From Bacteroidota bacterium (GTDB lineage Bacteria; Bacteroidota; Bacteroidia; NS11-12g; UBA9320), in contig JAIBDD010000016.1 of NCBI GenBank assembly GCA_024679565.1, positions 1 through 64,000 on the forward strand: 64,000 nt of DNA, read 5' to 3'. Below are positions 29,101-36,499 of this stretch, in pieces; position 1 is the stretch's first letter; each line of letters starts with the position of its first letter. Under the pieces are notes generated by a model. That model was not told the DNA's origin. It searched no databases and saw nothing but the letters and a program-made list of their open reading frames with translations. The position numbers and the translations under genes are program-made.

Positions 29101-31677
29101 ATTATAACCTGCAACAGAATTGTTTCCATAATTTCTTACAATCACCTTAACGGTTTGAGTTCCTGAAGATACAGTCCCTGAAGGCGATTCAACAGACACA
29201 ATCCCAATATCGTTTGATGCCGTACCTACTTCATCCGCACCAGGATGCGGAAAAACTGGGTTTCTGGTATCTCCGTCGATATCTTCTGATACTGCTGAAA
29301 TACCTGATACTTTGTCAAAACAAGCATCCGATAGGTGTAAGTTTGAAGCACTTACAAATGGTGGTTTAGTATTAATTGAATTCACATCTCCAGCCGTACT
29401 GTAGGTATTTAATACTGACGCAGTACGACTACCTCCTGAATATATAAGGTATGTCCCGTTCGGGTTATAATATACGTTATAGTCGCATTGCCGTGTTGAA
29501 CTTGGCGAAGATGTATTGTACATCGCATAATGATTGCTAGTAGACGAAGATCCTTGTACACTAAAAATATTATTTCTAATGTCTGAGTACGAAACTGAAG
29601 AATAATAGCAAGCCCTTACTGTTGAAGTACTAGATACTCTTATGTCTATCGTATTGTGGTAAACCTTCCAATAATCACCGCTATAGTTATAAAAACCATA
29701 GTATGTTGGAGACCCAGCAAAGTTCCCAATAATATTATTGTAAAACTCCCCTTTCTGAGTAGAAGGGTTATCACAGCTACTCATATAGATTCCATAGTAG
29801 TCCGACTTATAAATTTGGTTTCTATTAATACGTGATGGGGCAGTTGACGATGAACTACAGTAATACATGTACATGCCCGCATACCCATTTGAAGCCAAAG
29901 TAATATGGTTATCCAATAATTGGTGAGCACTTAAATAGTATAGCTGTAAACCATAATAACCTGCACTCGTCATGGTATTGTTTGTAAATACAAAGTTGTT
30001 AGAACGGCTTGAAGTATTTGACCCATAATTTGAACAAGCAGCATATCCCCCTTTGGTAAATGTACAGCTATCAATTGTAACGTCATTGTTCACAGTACCG
30101 GATGAATAGCTTGTCGCGTTGCCATTAATTACCAAGTTATTGTTGTAGCTAGATGAACCCGTGTATGCACACTTAAACTCGCAATTACTAAAACGTACAT
30201 TGTTACAACTCCAGATTTGTCCTGGCCAGCCGTAAGAAGTTCCTTTCGCTTCTAATGTTACATCTCGTACAACTATATACGATGTTTTCTTAAGCAAGAA
30301 CGTAGTAAGCTTGGTTGAGCTTGTCGACGAATACGCAAATGTTACATTCGCCGGGTTGCCTGTGGCCGACTTAAATGTCACTGTATTGGTGGATGAAGCA
30401 CCTGGTATATCACCTTCTAGAACCACTTGACCCGTGTATGTTCCACTGGCGATATTCATCACAACTGGTCCACATACACCAGAAGCCTTAAGATCTGCCA
30501 TCGCTGCCGCCATAGTTGCATAGTCGCTTGAGGATGTACCCACCGTATAACTGCCTGACAGCCCCTTATTGAGGCTATTTTTCAAAGTATCATTCGCCGG
30601 GTTGTTGTCTGTATTTCCATTTGGGTCGTCTGTTTTAAACACAAAATTGAACGTTGAGGCGGAAGTCCCATAAGAATACGAACCAAGGTTCACCGTTGTT
30701 GATGCCCCTGCCGCTAAAGACCCACTGTAAGAATATGTCGATTGACTAGTACCGTTTACAGACCAAATAACATCAAAATCGGTTACGGCATTGGTGCCTT
30801 CATTCTTAACTTTAACCTTTATGGAGTCCGAACTAGAACAGATAGCACCCGATGGATTTTCCAACGATTCTACCGTCATATCATCTGTAACCAACAATTT
30901 GTCTTCGAATAAATACCACTCGTTATTAGAATAGTTACTACCACCAGTACCAAAAACAATATTTGGTGATCCTGCAGATGAATTTAAGCCAGAAGTAACT
31001 TGTACTGCGGATGACGAGGACAATTGTGTACCTACCGTCATTGAAAATGCAGATGAATTGTAATGATAATTCATATCCACTATGTAGATATCATTTGTCG
31101 CTTCGTCTAACACTACAGCAAAATATGCATAGCTAGACGATCCCAGCTTCCATGAGTAATTCAAAATCCACAACTGTCGTTTTCCAGTGGTCGAGCCATA
31201 AGGAATTGCATAAATGTAGTCATAGGTCGATATATTAGTTCCCATGTTTTCCCAGAAATAAGCAATCGTTGAATCAGGTAAATTCGAATTCGGTAAACTG
31301 GAATTCGTATTCAACGACGTATTCACCGCTGTACCTGCTACGGATTTATTGAAGGTCAATAAACCGTTTTTTGATACACTGAATGAATCAACAGTGCCGC
31401 CATAAAACTTAAATGGAAAAGGGATAGCAACTGCTTTCGACCAATAATTTGTCGAATTGTAACTACCTGTAGATCCACCTGGCCCTGAATTACCTCTATG
31501 GATAATTGTCCCTCCAGTCGTTACATAGTCATAGTATGTGCTACGATAACTCCCTGGGTTCCCAACATCCAATGATGATTTTGACTGGTCGTACGTATAC
31601 GTTTGCGCAGACACATTAGTTGGAATGAACATGGCAATCACACCGATTACCATTAAAAATGAGTAAATTTTTTTCAT
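20152..31677 (-). CDS. giant T9SS type A surface protein: beta-helix, CARDB and PKD repeats
   Basis: A 3,841-residue exported protein. I start it at 31677, where MKKIYSFLMVIGVIAMFIP opens a signal peptide ending in VSAQ; the open frame runs 108 nt further but adds only a non-signal leader. Order of parts: an N-terminal domain with nidogen-like features (31600-30900: IPFPFKFYGG, SVSKNGLLTF); a CARDB-type sandwich; three tandem units of 556-559 codons, each a right-handed parallel beta-helix (SGTYTGQ, NN.....YYG, YHNT) plus CARDB; one PKD; three Ig-like modules (ICYN, QW.SS.D, CG); then 17 further PKD modules (W.FGDG.TS..., H.Y...G.Y.V.L); and a type A sorting tail (VNVYPNPNKGAF to the C-terminus). 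It is predicted to be carried through the outer membrane and anchored on the cell surface as an adhesin or carbohydrate-binding structure. The gene is followed by an intrinsic terminator. Confidence 0.93.
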   Translation of the reverse strand: MKKIYSFLMVIGVIAMFIPTNVSAQTYTYDQSKSSLDVGNPGSYRSTYYDYVTTGGTIIHRGNSGPGGSTGSYNSTNYWSKAVAIPFPFKFYGGTVDSFSVSKNGLLTFNKSVAGTAVNTSLNTNSSLPNSNLPDSTIAYFWENMGTNISTYDYIYAIPYGSTTGKRQLWILNYSWKLGSSSYAYFAVVLDEATNDIYIVDMNYHYNSSAFSMTVGTQLSSSSAVQVTSGLNSSAGSPNIVFGTGGSNYSNNEWYLFEDKLLVTDDMTVESLENPSGAICSSSDSIKVKVKNEGTNAVTDFDVIWSVNGTSQSTYSYSGSLAAGASTTVNLGSYSYGTSASTFNFVFKTDDPNGNTDNNPANDTLKNSLNKGLSGSYTVGTSSSDYATMAAAMADLKASGVCGPVVMNIASGTYTGQVVLEGDIPGASSTNTVTFKSATGNPANVTFAYSSTSSTKLTTFLLKKTSYIVVRDVTLEAKGTSYGWPGQIWSCNNVRFSNCEFKCAYTGSSSYNNNLVINGNATSYSSGTVNNDVTIDSCTFTKGGYAACSNYGSNTSSRSNNFVFTNNTMTSAGYYGLQLYYLSAHQLLDNHITLASNGYAGMYMYYCSSSSTAPSRINRNQIYKSDYYGIYMSSCDNPSTQKGEFYNNIIGNFAGSPTYYGFYNYSGDYWKVYHNTIDIRVSSTSTVRACYYSSVSYSDIRNNIFSVQGSSSTSNHYAMYNTSSPSSTRQCDYNVYYNPNGTYLIYSGGSRTASVLNTYSTAGDVNSINTKPPFVSASNLHLSDACFDKVSGISAVSEDIDGDTRNPVFPHPGADEVGTASNDIGIVSVESPSGTVSSGTQTVKVIVRNYGNNSVAGYNVNYKVAGGSTVSQAVSNTLASCANDTITFTTTFSHTVGCTNLNAWTSAPNSTTDGDATNDTATSNFGVAMSGTFTVGGTSSDYNTINDAIDALNCAGVSGAVVFNIASGTYTGQFELGSYTGASATNTITFQAASGNASDVKITNATTTTSARHTLKLNASKYIVLRHLTILNTNTTFAWPLHLLRSDYITVSNCVIQTTTENTSSNFIGILVNGSARSQYTGYKATDIKIDSCSISKAAWGIAAYGGGSSTSSLSPGLEITNCNMNNLGYYGMYLYYQTGMVVHNNVINLSTAVEAYTGIYCYYVKNNVQITQNQIRNSGYQGVYLNNCDNGSTTRGIFANNTIGSFRGNPTFYGLYNYSSDYWDIYHNTMVLDINSTSQARALYFSSVNYYNVRNNILVVNGNSNTTNHLPFYTTTTANGSTRVLDYNVYYNKTGQYACYNGGYRTKTALNTYSSSSDRNSKSVMVPFKSSSDLHIADGCFLRFPSISSVTTDMDGANRNPATTHPGADEVETGALDGGVTEILSPSGVVTAGNQTVKVAVKNFGTTTITALTVHYQFGSATSQSQTFTGLSLAGCTSDTLTFTSPGSHTAGCVQVRSWTSLPNGTTDDVTSNDEGPTTTIGVPMAGGVFTVGTSSSDFETIQDAIDEMQCAGIGGAVTFNIAAGTYTGQWSIENILGTSSTNTITLQSASGDPADVILTFANNSYGNFHTLRISSTDYVNLRGLTVQSTNLYNGWPMHIMMSSNVNVDRCVFKTGGTLTSSSNRTPMVVNSSTTSYSSGSLGNSDSLHIDSCRFENGGYGFSIVGRSSSSTLRTSGFMFTNNTMVNAGYYGARMYYLSGATIHNNTITMNPTSTYSYYPFYLGYVGSSSTQSRTTITNNIIKNIGIYGAYMLQCDGASTNRLLFANNVISGFRVYTSTNYGIYNNGCDYVDYFHNTVEVNPSSSPACRAFYRSSGNYLDIRNNIFSVSGSIVSTASYAYYSTTSPGALITLDNNNYYNPRGTNLIYSGGNRSATVLNTYSTLGDGSSMNMNPHPSSSPDYHMNQERFYGAGDSTGTAKDIAGATRSLTMPTIGALEINPDLNVMSVTSDSMCGTMNSAATVSVTFKNEGDIIQQAARFNVSVDAGTPTLVTVTGPFAKGVTYTRTLPLTVDLSGTTANVITVTNADGDVDASDNSASTSVPYWAYPVSSFTQSDSCLGDAMSFTNTSTVATGSLASTDWMFGDGGTASTTSPTHTYASNGTYTVTIMSESNVGCRDTATQSVNVLTALAAGTISSASTICYNVAPSMFTSTAAASGSAGAYQYQWQSSTDNVNFSDISGATSADYTSGTLTTTTYFRRAATTDVGCGPSYTGSLKITVYDKLAGALIGSDQNICYNTMPATISQSASATGGDGTWTHQWESSSNGTSWSSVAGATTTSYSPGVLTSTTYYRLMSIGGSGCGSVASNATKILVYNDLYAGLVGNDHSVCPQSPADPMNGTTSPSGGDNSYTYQWQTSPDNTTWSDISGATSASFTSTTGLTSTTFYRRNVTSGSGCGTKPTNSVKVTIAPLPKSSFIVANHCFNDVMPVTNNSTVATGSLTRFAWDFGNGNTSTARVPSYVYATSGIKTVKLKVTSNIGCVDSSTSTVNVSNVPTPAFTKVFDCVKEEVLFKNATSVNCGKISAFAWDFGDGSSSTAQNPTHKYATTGTYSVKFKIFLPGGFIDSVTRNVTIAKKGVSGFTANDECFGDSVRFINASTNAASYTWDFDDKTSSTVENPVHFYRVAQSYDVTLITKDGNECDDTTTKKVTVKVKPSVYFSKDDRCVNTGKPFNNGTLYAHSYAWTFGDGATSNSGAKALTHVYTSAGTFDVKLVAYNNNGCRDSFEAKVVSFPNPTAAFSLSNLCTGQSVSATNSSTSNHGNHWDMGDGATFTTTTPTYKYNKAGTYTVTLTVESDKGCKDTTRSSVTVYDTPKADFSATSVCAGGTTTFTNATTGGSGTKTYAWSFGDGSTSSAENPTHSYSAAGNYSVSLTTTGQGNCSGTVTKSIQVYKAPTVSVSVSDVCEGTASYFTSTTTGASSYDWDFGDGNSSTAQSPRHTYAKAGTYTVKLTANSAYGCSTVETTTATVNDLPTAGFNNSTVCLGNATSFTNTSSISSGTLTYSWNFGDGSTSTATSPSHTYSSAGNYTVTLMATANGCSNSYTTTVVVNDVPTADFTTANVCVGNAMSFSNYSGGATKYSWNFGDGSAASTATKPSHTYTASGNFTVTLTAENAAGCTDTKSVSVTVFGTPTADFSASDACAGTAVSFTNKSSTGSYLWNFGDGGASTTTSPSHTYKSAGTYTVMLTVKNSNGCESSTSSQITIHALPKTAFATASGCEKAGIQFTNNSAGTNTYAWTFGDGGTSAAKNPNHTYNSSGTFNVTLTATNGNGCSMEAKQAVVVSPQPTVAFTANSPCEGSAAAFSNTSTRGANSWTLGDGATSRLLNPSHTYASAGTYAVQLTVTTAAGCTNSMTSSVTVNPNPVASFTSKALCTGPNVDFTNTSSIGGGSIANSNWNYGDASTGTSNSHTYAKAGVYNVTLTVTSNRGCMTSTTSPIAVYEAPLAKFSTSDVCLGESASFTNESSNASSSAWKFGDGNSSNLTNPTHTYGSASTYTVELIAMNPLGCSNVVTGSIKVSANPTADFNAPSGCEGAATTFTNTSTGANTHSWSFGDGNLSMDENPSHTFASSGNKNVTLIVRTNDGCSDEVTKMVAISTSPTAAFTAVGNCLGDETMFSNTSQNGTSFAWSFGDGNTSNNANPSNTYSSTGDYRVLLIASNANCVDSSEQLVPVNPLPNSDFTHATSGREVTFSPIELGGTSYNWNFDDGNTSTSIAPVHRFSSAVVQTFNVCLTLTDKAGCSSEKCNDVNVDLVGVNDVTTENGVNVYPNPNKGAFAVTMTEINGDVEIALYDTKGVLVTVVDTTKPSTQFNIDVTGVAEGVYFVQIKNGDYTSTQRVVITK
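20440..25545 (-). repeat. PKD-module array (about 18 copies) with three Ig-like modules
   Basis: Tandem modules of 75-80 codons. I count 18 PKD units by the W.FGDG-type motif and H.Y..(A/S)G motif, most with two Cys: one about 8-10 residues in and one in the closing GC. Three 90-residue Ig-like modules with ICYN...QW...GAT interrupt the array after the first PKD (about 24480-25300). Confidence 0.85.
25546..30561 (-). repeat. three tandem 1.67-kb beta-helix/CARDB units
   Basis: In-frame tandem repeats inside the giant gene, with boundaries at 30561, 28893, 27222 and about 25546 (556, 557 and about 559 codons). Each opens with G.(Y/F)TVG.(S/T)SS.. followed by SGTYTGQ and ends in a CARDB strand set. 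The near-constant length shows unit duplication, while protein identity between units is moderate. Confidence 0.85.
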
Positions 31678-32078
31678 AAATCTAAATCCTATTTGTTCTA
31701 ATAAAAAATGCAGAAACAGAGTCAACTCTACCCAGAAAAGGGAGAGATACCTAAAATTGGAAGGGTTTTTAGATACAAAACCCAATTACACACTACTTCT
31801 ACAAGTTCAAATGTTATGATAATGTCAGCCAAATGCAAGTTTTTATCCCCATTTACGCCATAAGTACACTTTTGATGACACTTTTTCGTTTCCCAAAAAC
31901 GCATCTTGAAGGCTGTTTTTAAATTAGAAACTCTACTTTTAGTTCTCAATTAAATGCCCTATCATTGCATCAGAGAGTCCCGATCAGGAATTCTTTTTTC
32001 TACATTATTTCCGAACCCTTTCGCGATTAATTTTAGAATCACAATTATTAAAAATCATAACACCACGTATCACTTTAT
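31678..32078. other. 401-nt intergenic region between giant gene and rho
   Basis: Head-to-head spacer that must carry the promoters of both genes. I see no tRNA, no exact TAnnTTTG box on either strand, and only near-matches (TACTTTTA at 31934-31941 on the plus strand, TAGAGTTG on the minus strand). The minus-strand frame that crosses 31678-31785 is an extension of the giant gene without its own signal peptide. Nothing else is supported. Confidence 0.55.
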
Positions 32079-33791
32079 ATGTTTGATATTATAACGCTTA
32101 ATGACATGCTCGTTTCCGAGCTTAAAGAAATTGCAGCCAAACTAGACATAAATAGTAAAGGCCTAAAAAAACAGGACCTCATCTATAAAATCTTAGAAGA
32201 ACAAGCTGTAAAAACACCGGCGGCACCAGACAAACCTGCCAAGCCAGCCAAACCAGCCAGACAGGAAAAACCAGCGAATCAACGCAACGACAAGCCCAAG
32301 GCAAAGTCGGATAGACCTGAGAAATCAGAACAAAATTCTGAGGATAAACCAAAACCTCGTGAAAGACGACCGCGCAACCAGAATCAAGAAAAATCTTCTA
32401 GTCATCACGGAGACAAAAAACAACACTCAGGGGATAAATCTGAAAGAAAAAAGGACCACCACCAGTCGAACCAAAACGACAATAAGAAATCTGACGACGA
32501 CGCACGCATCATTGAAGCGATGGACAGCAATGAAGCACCAAGTAAAAATCAGAAAGACAACAATCAGAAAGACAGTCAACACAACAACAAGTCAAATAAT
32601 CGGTCACAGCGTGAGCGCGACCCTGAAAAGGAAAAACGCAAAGAAATGCGCGACAACCTACTCAACTATCTTGAGTTAGAAGGTGTTGTTAGTACCCAAG
32701 GTGTATTAGAGACTATTCAAGATGGATATGGTTTCTTGCGTTCTGCAGACTACAATTATCAACCATCTCCTGATGATGTTTATGTACCACCACATTTGGT
32801 CAAATCATTTGGATTAAAAACTGGCGACGTTGTACAAGGGACTATTCGCCCACCTAAGGAAGGTGAAAAGTACTTTGCACTTATTAAAATTGAGATGATC
32901 AATGGCAAGTCTCCAGCATTGGTTAGAGACCGCGTATCGTTCGAACATTTAACTCCTTTATTCCCAGAAGAAAAATTCAACTTAGAGTATAATGCAAGCA
33001 ATTACTCGACAAGAATCATTGACCTAATCACGCCAATTGGTAAAGGTCAAAGAGGGCTCATTGTGGCGCAACCTAAAACCGGTAAAACGAATTTGTTGAA
33101 AGACGTTGCCAATGCCATTTCTGCCAACCACCCTGAAACCTATATGATTATCCTTCTGATAGACGAACGTCCTGAAGAGGTTACCGATATGGCCCGAAGC
33201 GTGAAGGCTGAAGTTGTCGCATCCACTTTTGACGAGCCGGCAGAAAAGCACGTTAAACTTGCAAACATTGTTTTGTCGAAGGCAAAACGACTTACGGAAT
33301 GCGGACACGACGTTGTCATCTTACTTGATTCGATTACGCGTTTAGCAAGGGCATACAATACGGTGCAACCTGCATCTGGCAAGATATTATCTGGTGGTGT
33401 GGATGCAAACGCATTGCATAAGCCAAAAAGATTCTTTGGTGCAGCCAGAAACATCGAAAACGGCGGCTCATTGACTATAATCGCTACGGCTTTAATTGAC
33501 ACAGGCTCTAAAATGGACGAAGTGATTTTTGAAGAATTTAAAGGCACAGGTAATATGGAATTACAGTTGGATAGAAAGCTTTCTAATCGACGCATATTCC
33601 CAGCCATTGACATTATTTCAAGTAGCACAAGAAGAGAAGACTTGCTACTTGATAAGGTAACCAATCAACGTATGTGGGTGTTACGTAACTACTTGGCCGA
33701 CATGAATAGCGAAGAAGCTATGAATATGATGCTTAAGCAGATGCAAGGCACAAAAAACAATGATGAGTTCTTGATTTCAATGAATTCATAA
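32079..33791 (+). CDS. rho: transcription termination factor Rho
   Basis: An ATP-dependent RNA helicase that ends transcripts. The N-terminal helical SAP-like region [14 protein letters not shown] (11-24) is followed by a highly charged, Lys/Asn/Gln/Asp-rich insertion (about 46-185), low complexity and predicted disordered; such insertions are known in Bacteroidota Rho. The cold-shock RNA-binding domain has [13 protein letters not shown] (near 215). The Walker A is [13 protein letters not shown] (near 325-337), Walker [17 protein letters not shown] (near 410), and the Q-loop and R-loop follow at [11 protein letters not shown] and [17 protein letters not shown]. Length 570. It is divergent from the giant surface-protein gene across 401 nt. 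Confidence 0.98.
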   Translation: MFDIITLNDMLVSELKEIAAKLDINSKGLKKQDLIYKILEEQAVKTPAAPDKPAKPAKPARQEKPANQRNDKPKAKSDRPEKSEQNSEDKPKPRERRPRNQNQEKSSSHHGDKKQHSGDKSERKKDHHQSNQNDNKKSDDDARIIEAMDSNEAPSKNQKDNNQKDSQHNNKSNNRSQRERDPEKEKRKEMRDNLLNYLELEGVVSTQGVLETIQDGYGFLRSADYNYQPSPDDVYVPPHLVKSFGLKTGDVVQGTIRPPKEGEKYFALIKIEMINGKSPALVRDRVSFEHLTPLFPEEKFNLEYNASNYSTRIIDLITPIGKGQRGLIVAQPKTGKTNLLKDVANAISANHPETYMIILLIDERPEEVTDMARSVKAEVVASTFDEPAEKHVKLANIVLSKAKRLTECGHDVVILLDSITRLARAYNTVQPASGKILSGGVDANALHKPKRFFGAARNIENGGSLTIIATALIDTGSKMDEVIFEEFKGTGNMELQLDRKLSNRRIFPAIDIISSSTRREDLLLDKVTNQRMWVLRNYLADMNSEEAMNMMLKQMQGTKNNDEFLISMNS

Positions 33792-33837
33792 GCACTTATC
33801 CACCAAAATCAACTTCCTATTCACCACCCAAGTGTAT

Positions 33838-33845
33838 TAAATTTG
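33838..33845 (+). promoter_or_regulatory. -7 box (TAAATTTG) 3 nt before an ATG
   Basis: Exact TAnnTTTG ending only 3 nt before the ATG at 33849. If used, the transcript would start at or next to the start codon (leaderless). No TTG at ideal spacing. Confidence 0.35.
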
Positions 33846-33848
33846 GGT

Positions 33849-34307
33849 ATGATAAAGTACATATCCCTAAAATCCTTTTTGGTTATGGCATGCATATGCC
33901 TGTTTGGCTTTAATGGTTATGCCAAAAAATACAAATACGAAGTTCGCATTTACACCATCGTGTATAATGGAGACACCCTAGAAACAGGAGGCCATGTAAT
34001 TCGATCTGGCATTCTTAAGAAACACACCAACCGAATGCCTATCGCAACGCTTAACGACGGCAGAAGTTTACACCTAGAAATGTGGCTTACCGTGGAAGGT
34101 GTTATGCTCGACAAATTCAACGTGTTCCAACACAAATACTACGCTCTTGACGGGGAAGTTTGGTTACTCATGACTGTTTCACCTCGGCTGAAATTTCAAG
34201 GCAGACACTACGACAAGGGTCATTACACCTATCGAGATCAACGAACTGGCGAATCACTTGAAGTAATGTATCGACTAACCGTTGATAGGCAAAAGCAGAA
34301 AAAATAA
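33849..34307 (+). CDS. hypothetical secreted protein
   Basis: A 152-residue protein. I take the ATG at 33849, not the in-frame TTG 6 nt upstream, because MIKYISLKSFLVMACICLFG forms the signal peptide (cleavage after the YA of GYA, near residue 24). The mature part is basic, about 125 residues, and rich in aromatic residues (YKYEVRIYTIVYNGD, HKYYALDG, GHYTYRDQR), suggesting a beta-rich periplasmic fold. It has no Cys in the mature part and no motif I recognise. It is followed by a bidirectional terminator shared with the convergent DUF2911 gene. Role unknown. Confidence 0.6.
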   Translation: MIKYISLKSFLVMACICLFGFNGYAKKYKYEVRIYTIVYNGDTLETGGHVIRSGILKKHTNRMPIATLNDGRSLHLEMWLTVEGVMLDKFNVFQHKYYALDGEVWLLMTVSPRLKFQGRHYDKGHYTYRDQRTGESLEVMYRLTVDRQKQKK

Positions 34308-34311
34308 CAAT

Positions 34312-34343
34312 AAAAAAAGCCCTTCGAACGAAGGGCTTTTTTT
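34312..34343. terminator. bidirectional intrinsic terminator
   Basis: Stem of 7-8 bp (34319-34326 with 34329-34336) flanked by seven A (34312-34318) and seven T (34337-34343). It can end both the hypothetical gene on the plus strand and the DUF2911 gene on the minus strand. Confidence 0.93.
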
Positions 34344-34361
34344 ATTACCAGATTTTAGTAC

Positions 34362-35207
34362 CTATTTCTTTTTCGACCACTCTGAAATCGATTTCTCATT
34401 CATTCGCATATAATTCTCATTCCCTGCTTTTTCTGCAAGTTCTTTAGACTTATTTGCTGTTTCAATAGCGTCCTTATACTTGCCTAATTTGGCCTCTATA
34501 AGTGCTTTTTGACGTACCATCCAGAACTTTTCATTATCCACGAGGGCAAGCTTAATCCACTCATATGCCATTTCCATGTCTTTGTCGTTATTGTAATAAT
34601 ACCGTGCTGATTGATAATATGTCGCCGAACTAACACCTTTCATTTTGATGTCAATTTCTTTCAACACTTGCTCGTCAACATTGGTTTTTATGTCAAGTAC
34701 AACTTGTGTGTTGGCCCAAAGAAGTTCGAGGTTGCAACCTTCTGTAGTCAAGTTCGAAAACTGAAACGTCATCGTCTCAATAGCAACAGGATACTTGGAG
34801 TTCACCGCTACATCAAATCGTACAAGGTCTTCTTCTACTTTGTATTTACTCCCCCCAGTACCCCAATAACTAGTATTGGAATGAATCACTATTGTCCACA
34901 TATCTTGGTTAGGAATCGCATACAAAGCATATGTTCCAGCAGGCACGTCATGCCCATTAATAGTAATATCGTCTGACGTTTTAATTTTCGTACTCGCGTT
35001 TGCGCCTAAACGCCACATCGTTCCATAAGGCACAAGGTCTCCGAATATTGCTCGCCCTTTCATGCTCGGACGAGAATAACTAACACTCACATCCGTTAAG
35101 CCCACCTTTTGTTCAACTGTTGACAAAGGGCTAGGTGCCGGAACACTAATTTGTGCGTTTGCTGTGCCCGCCAACGCCAAAAGAATAAGTAAATTTCTAA
35201 GTTTCAT
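34362..35207 (-). CDS. DUF2911 domain secreted protein
   Basis: A 281-residue secreted protein. The start at 35207 gives the signal peptide MKLRNLLILLALAGTANAQ; the frame is open 30 nt further upstream but that leader is not a signal sequence. The DUF2911 domain covers about residues 30-160: YSRPSMKGRAIFGDL, PYGTMWRLGANASTKI, VPAGTYALYAIP and WGTGGSKY are its hallmarks. The C-terminal 100 residues form helical repeats of a TPR-like kind (ALVDNEKFWMVRQKAL, KYKDAIETANKSKEL). Members are frequent in Bacteroidota and Cytophagales, function unestablished; the beta-rich part is often described as periplasmic. A -7 box lies 18 nt upstream. Confidence 0.88.
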   Translation of the reverse strand: MKLRNLLILLALAGTANAQISVPAPSPLSTVEQKVGLTDVSVSYSRPSMKGRAIFGDLVPYGTMWRLGANASTKIKTSDDITINGHDVPAGTYALYAIPNQDMWTIVIHSNTSYWGTGGSKYKVEEDLVRFDVAVNSKYPVAIETMTFQFSNLTTEGCNLELLWANTQVVLDIKTNVDEQVLKEIDIKMKGVSSATYYQSARYYYNNDKDMEMAYEWIKLALVDNEKFWMVRQKALIEAKLGKYKDAIETANKSKELAEKAGNENYMRMNEKSISEWSKKK

Positions 35208-35225
35208 TCTAAAATAATTTGATGT

Positions 35226-35233
35226 CAAATATA
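35226..35233 (-). promoter_or_regulatory. -7 box (TATATTTG) before DUF2911 gene
   Basis: Exact TAnnTTTG on the minus strand, ending 18 nt before the ATG at 35207. No TTG at ideal distance. Confidence 0.45.
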
Positions 35234-35282
35234 ACACATGACCTCGGCTGAAAGTTTAAATTATTGTTACCTATTTTGGAAC

Positions 35283-35308
35283 AAAAAAGCCCCACATAAA
35301 TGCAGGGC
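35283..35308 (-). terminator. intrinsic terminator of the DUF3078 gene
   Basis: On the minus strand an 8-bp stem with two wobble pairs (35289-35296 with 35301-35308, loop TTTA) is followed by six T (35283-35288). It starts 23 nt after the DUF3078 stop. Confidence 0.75.
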
Positions 35309-35331
35309 ATAAAATTCGTTTTTAAAGGCGT

Positions 35332-36351
35332 TTAAAATTTATACTGAAACCCTAATCCAAACAATTCTTTGAATTGAGTGCGAGGTCCTTTAACACCAGG
35401 CTTGTTTACAGGGTCATATTCAATTTTTGTATCGTGATCATACTTTAAATGTGTAAACACGTTGGCGCCGATATATTTACCTAGTTTAAAGTCAAAACGT
35501 ACCTGCCAGTCAACATCAATATTCCCCTGGTTTTCTTTCACCACGTCGGTATAGTTGTTAAACAATTCTAAGCTCGTTCTCAATCCCACGTTTTTCAATA
35601 TGGCTTTATCTTGGTATATAAACGACGTCAATGCTCCGAACTCATCTCTTCTATTCGGATTGTCATGTGTACTAGGTATATAGATGTTTTGTGCTGCGAT
35701 GCTGTCATCCGTCACAAATGTCCATTTACCGGCAGCAGGAGAAATATAAATCGACAACTTATCGGTAGGTTTTAAATCAATTCCAAGAGACAGTTTCAGG
35801 TATGCTGGCGACATAAATCTAGAAATTACTGGTCTGTTATCGTTCTCATCATTAAAGTCAAAGCCTTGATCAAATTGACTCTCAAAACGAGTTAATGCGG
35901 CCCAACTCAATTTATCCGACGCTTTCCGACCCAACTTAGACTGAAAGTCAATCTTGTCTTCATTTTTTCTTAGATAATCTCCTTTGTTTTTCAAAACGCC
36001 ATAGGCCAGGTCTAAGTTGTTATCCCAAGTCCAGTTGGCGAATTTATAATTCGCAAACCCATTGGCTAGTGTCGTTAGCGATATAGCATTGACACCCCCT
36101 AAAGACCAATTATTAAACGAGCCCTGGTTAAAGTTTAAACTTACTACCCTACCTGATTTCCATTTCATTTCGGGTTGCAAGGCTTTTAACTGACCACTGA
36201 TGGCGTCAACTGCTGACTGAGCTTTAGCTAAGGCAACTTTCGCATCTGCTAATTCTTGATTTTTTTGAGCTATGGCAACCGAGTCGATTTGCGCAAAGAT
36301 CGAAACTGTCAAACTCAGCAATAGAGCTAAGGACAATACTAAATGTTTCAC
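35332..36351 (-). CDS. DUF3078 outer-membrane-type protein
   Basis: A 339-residue protein with a signal peptide. The GTG at 36351 is my start: MKHLVLSLALLLSLTVSIFAQ is a normal signal sequence, while the TTG at 36393 used by a longer frame coincides with the -33 box of the promoter. Residues 25-55 are a short coiled coil (KNQELADAKVALAKAQSAVD), then the DUF3078 signature (GSFNNWSLGGVNAISL). The rest is a series of amphipathic strands ending in LFGLGFQYKF, with a C-terminal Phe, as expected for an outer-membrane beta-barrel. The family is Bacteroidota-specific and uncharacterised. Confidence 0.85.
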   Translation of the reverse strand: MKHLVLSLALLLSLTVSIFAQIDSVAIAQKNQELADAKVALAKAQSAVDAISGQLKALQPEMKWKSGRVVSLNFNQGSFNNWSLGGVNAISLTTLANGFANYKFANWTWDNNLDLAYGVLKNKGDYLRKNEDKIDFQSKLGRKASDKLSWAALTRFESQFDQGFDFNDENDNRPVISRFMSPAYLKLSLGIDLKPTDKLSIYISPAAGKWTFVTDDSIAAQNIYIPSTHDNPNRRDEFGALTSFIYQDKAILKNVGLRTSLELFNNYTDVVKENQGNIDVDWQVRFDFKLGKYIGANVFTHLKYDHDTKIEYDPVNKPGVKGPRTQFKELFGLGFQYKF

Positions 36352-36365
36352 GAAAATATTTTTGA

Positions 36366-36393
36366 CAAAAATAAAAACTAGTTGCCACCACAA
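36366..36393 (-). promoter_or_regulatory. promoter of the DUF3078 gene
   Basis: On the minus strand TTG (36391-36393), a 17-nt spacer and TATTTTTG (36366-36373). The predicted start near 36360 leaves about 9 nt to the GTG at 36351 and decides against the TTG at 36393 as a translation start. Confidence 0.72.
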
Positions 36394-36499
36394 GTACTTT
36401 GAACATTTATTTGTTTACACAATGTCGACTAAAACTGTTGTCTGTACGGAAAAAGTAGTTAGTTCTAATTATAGAATCAACAGCCCGAGCATACTGTCC

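Noticed and set aside
31678-31785. N-terminal extension of the giant protein beyond the signal peptide
   Set aside because: The extra 36 codons are not signal-like, and the internal MKKIYSF start gives a textbook signal peptide.
31728-31949. Small minus-strand frame upstream of the giant gene
   Set aside because: It lies in a promoter region, has no recognisable domain and overlaps the extended frame only by chance.
32078-32085. TATGTTTG matching the -7 consensus at the start of rho
   Set aside because: It overlaps the ATG itself and the following codons, which the family N-terminus ([11 protein letters not shown]) supports as coding; a promoter there would exclude the first codons.
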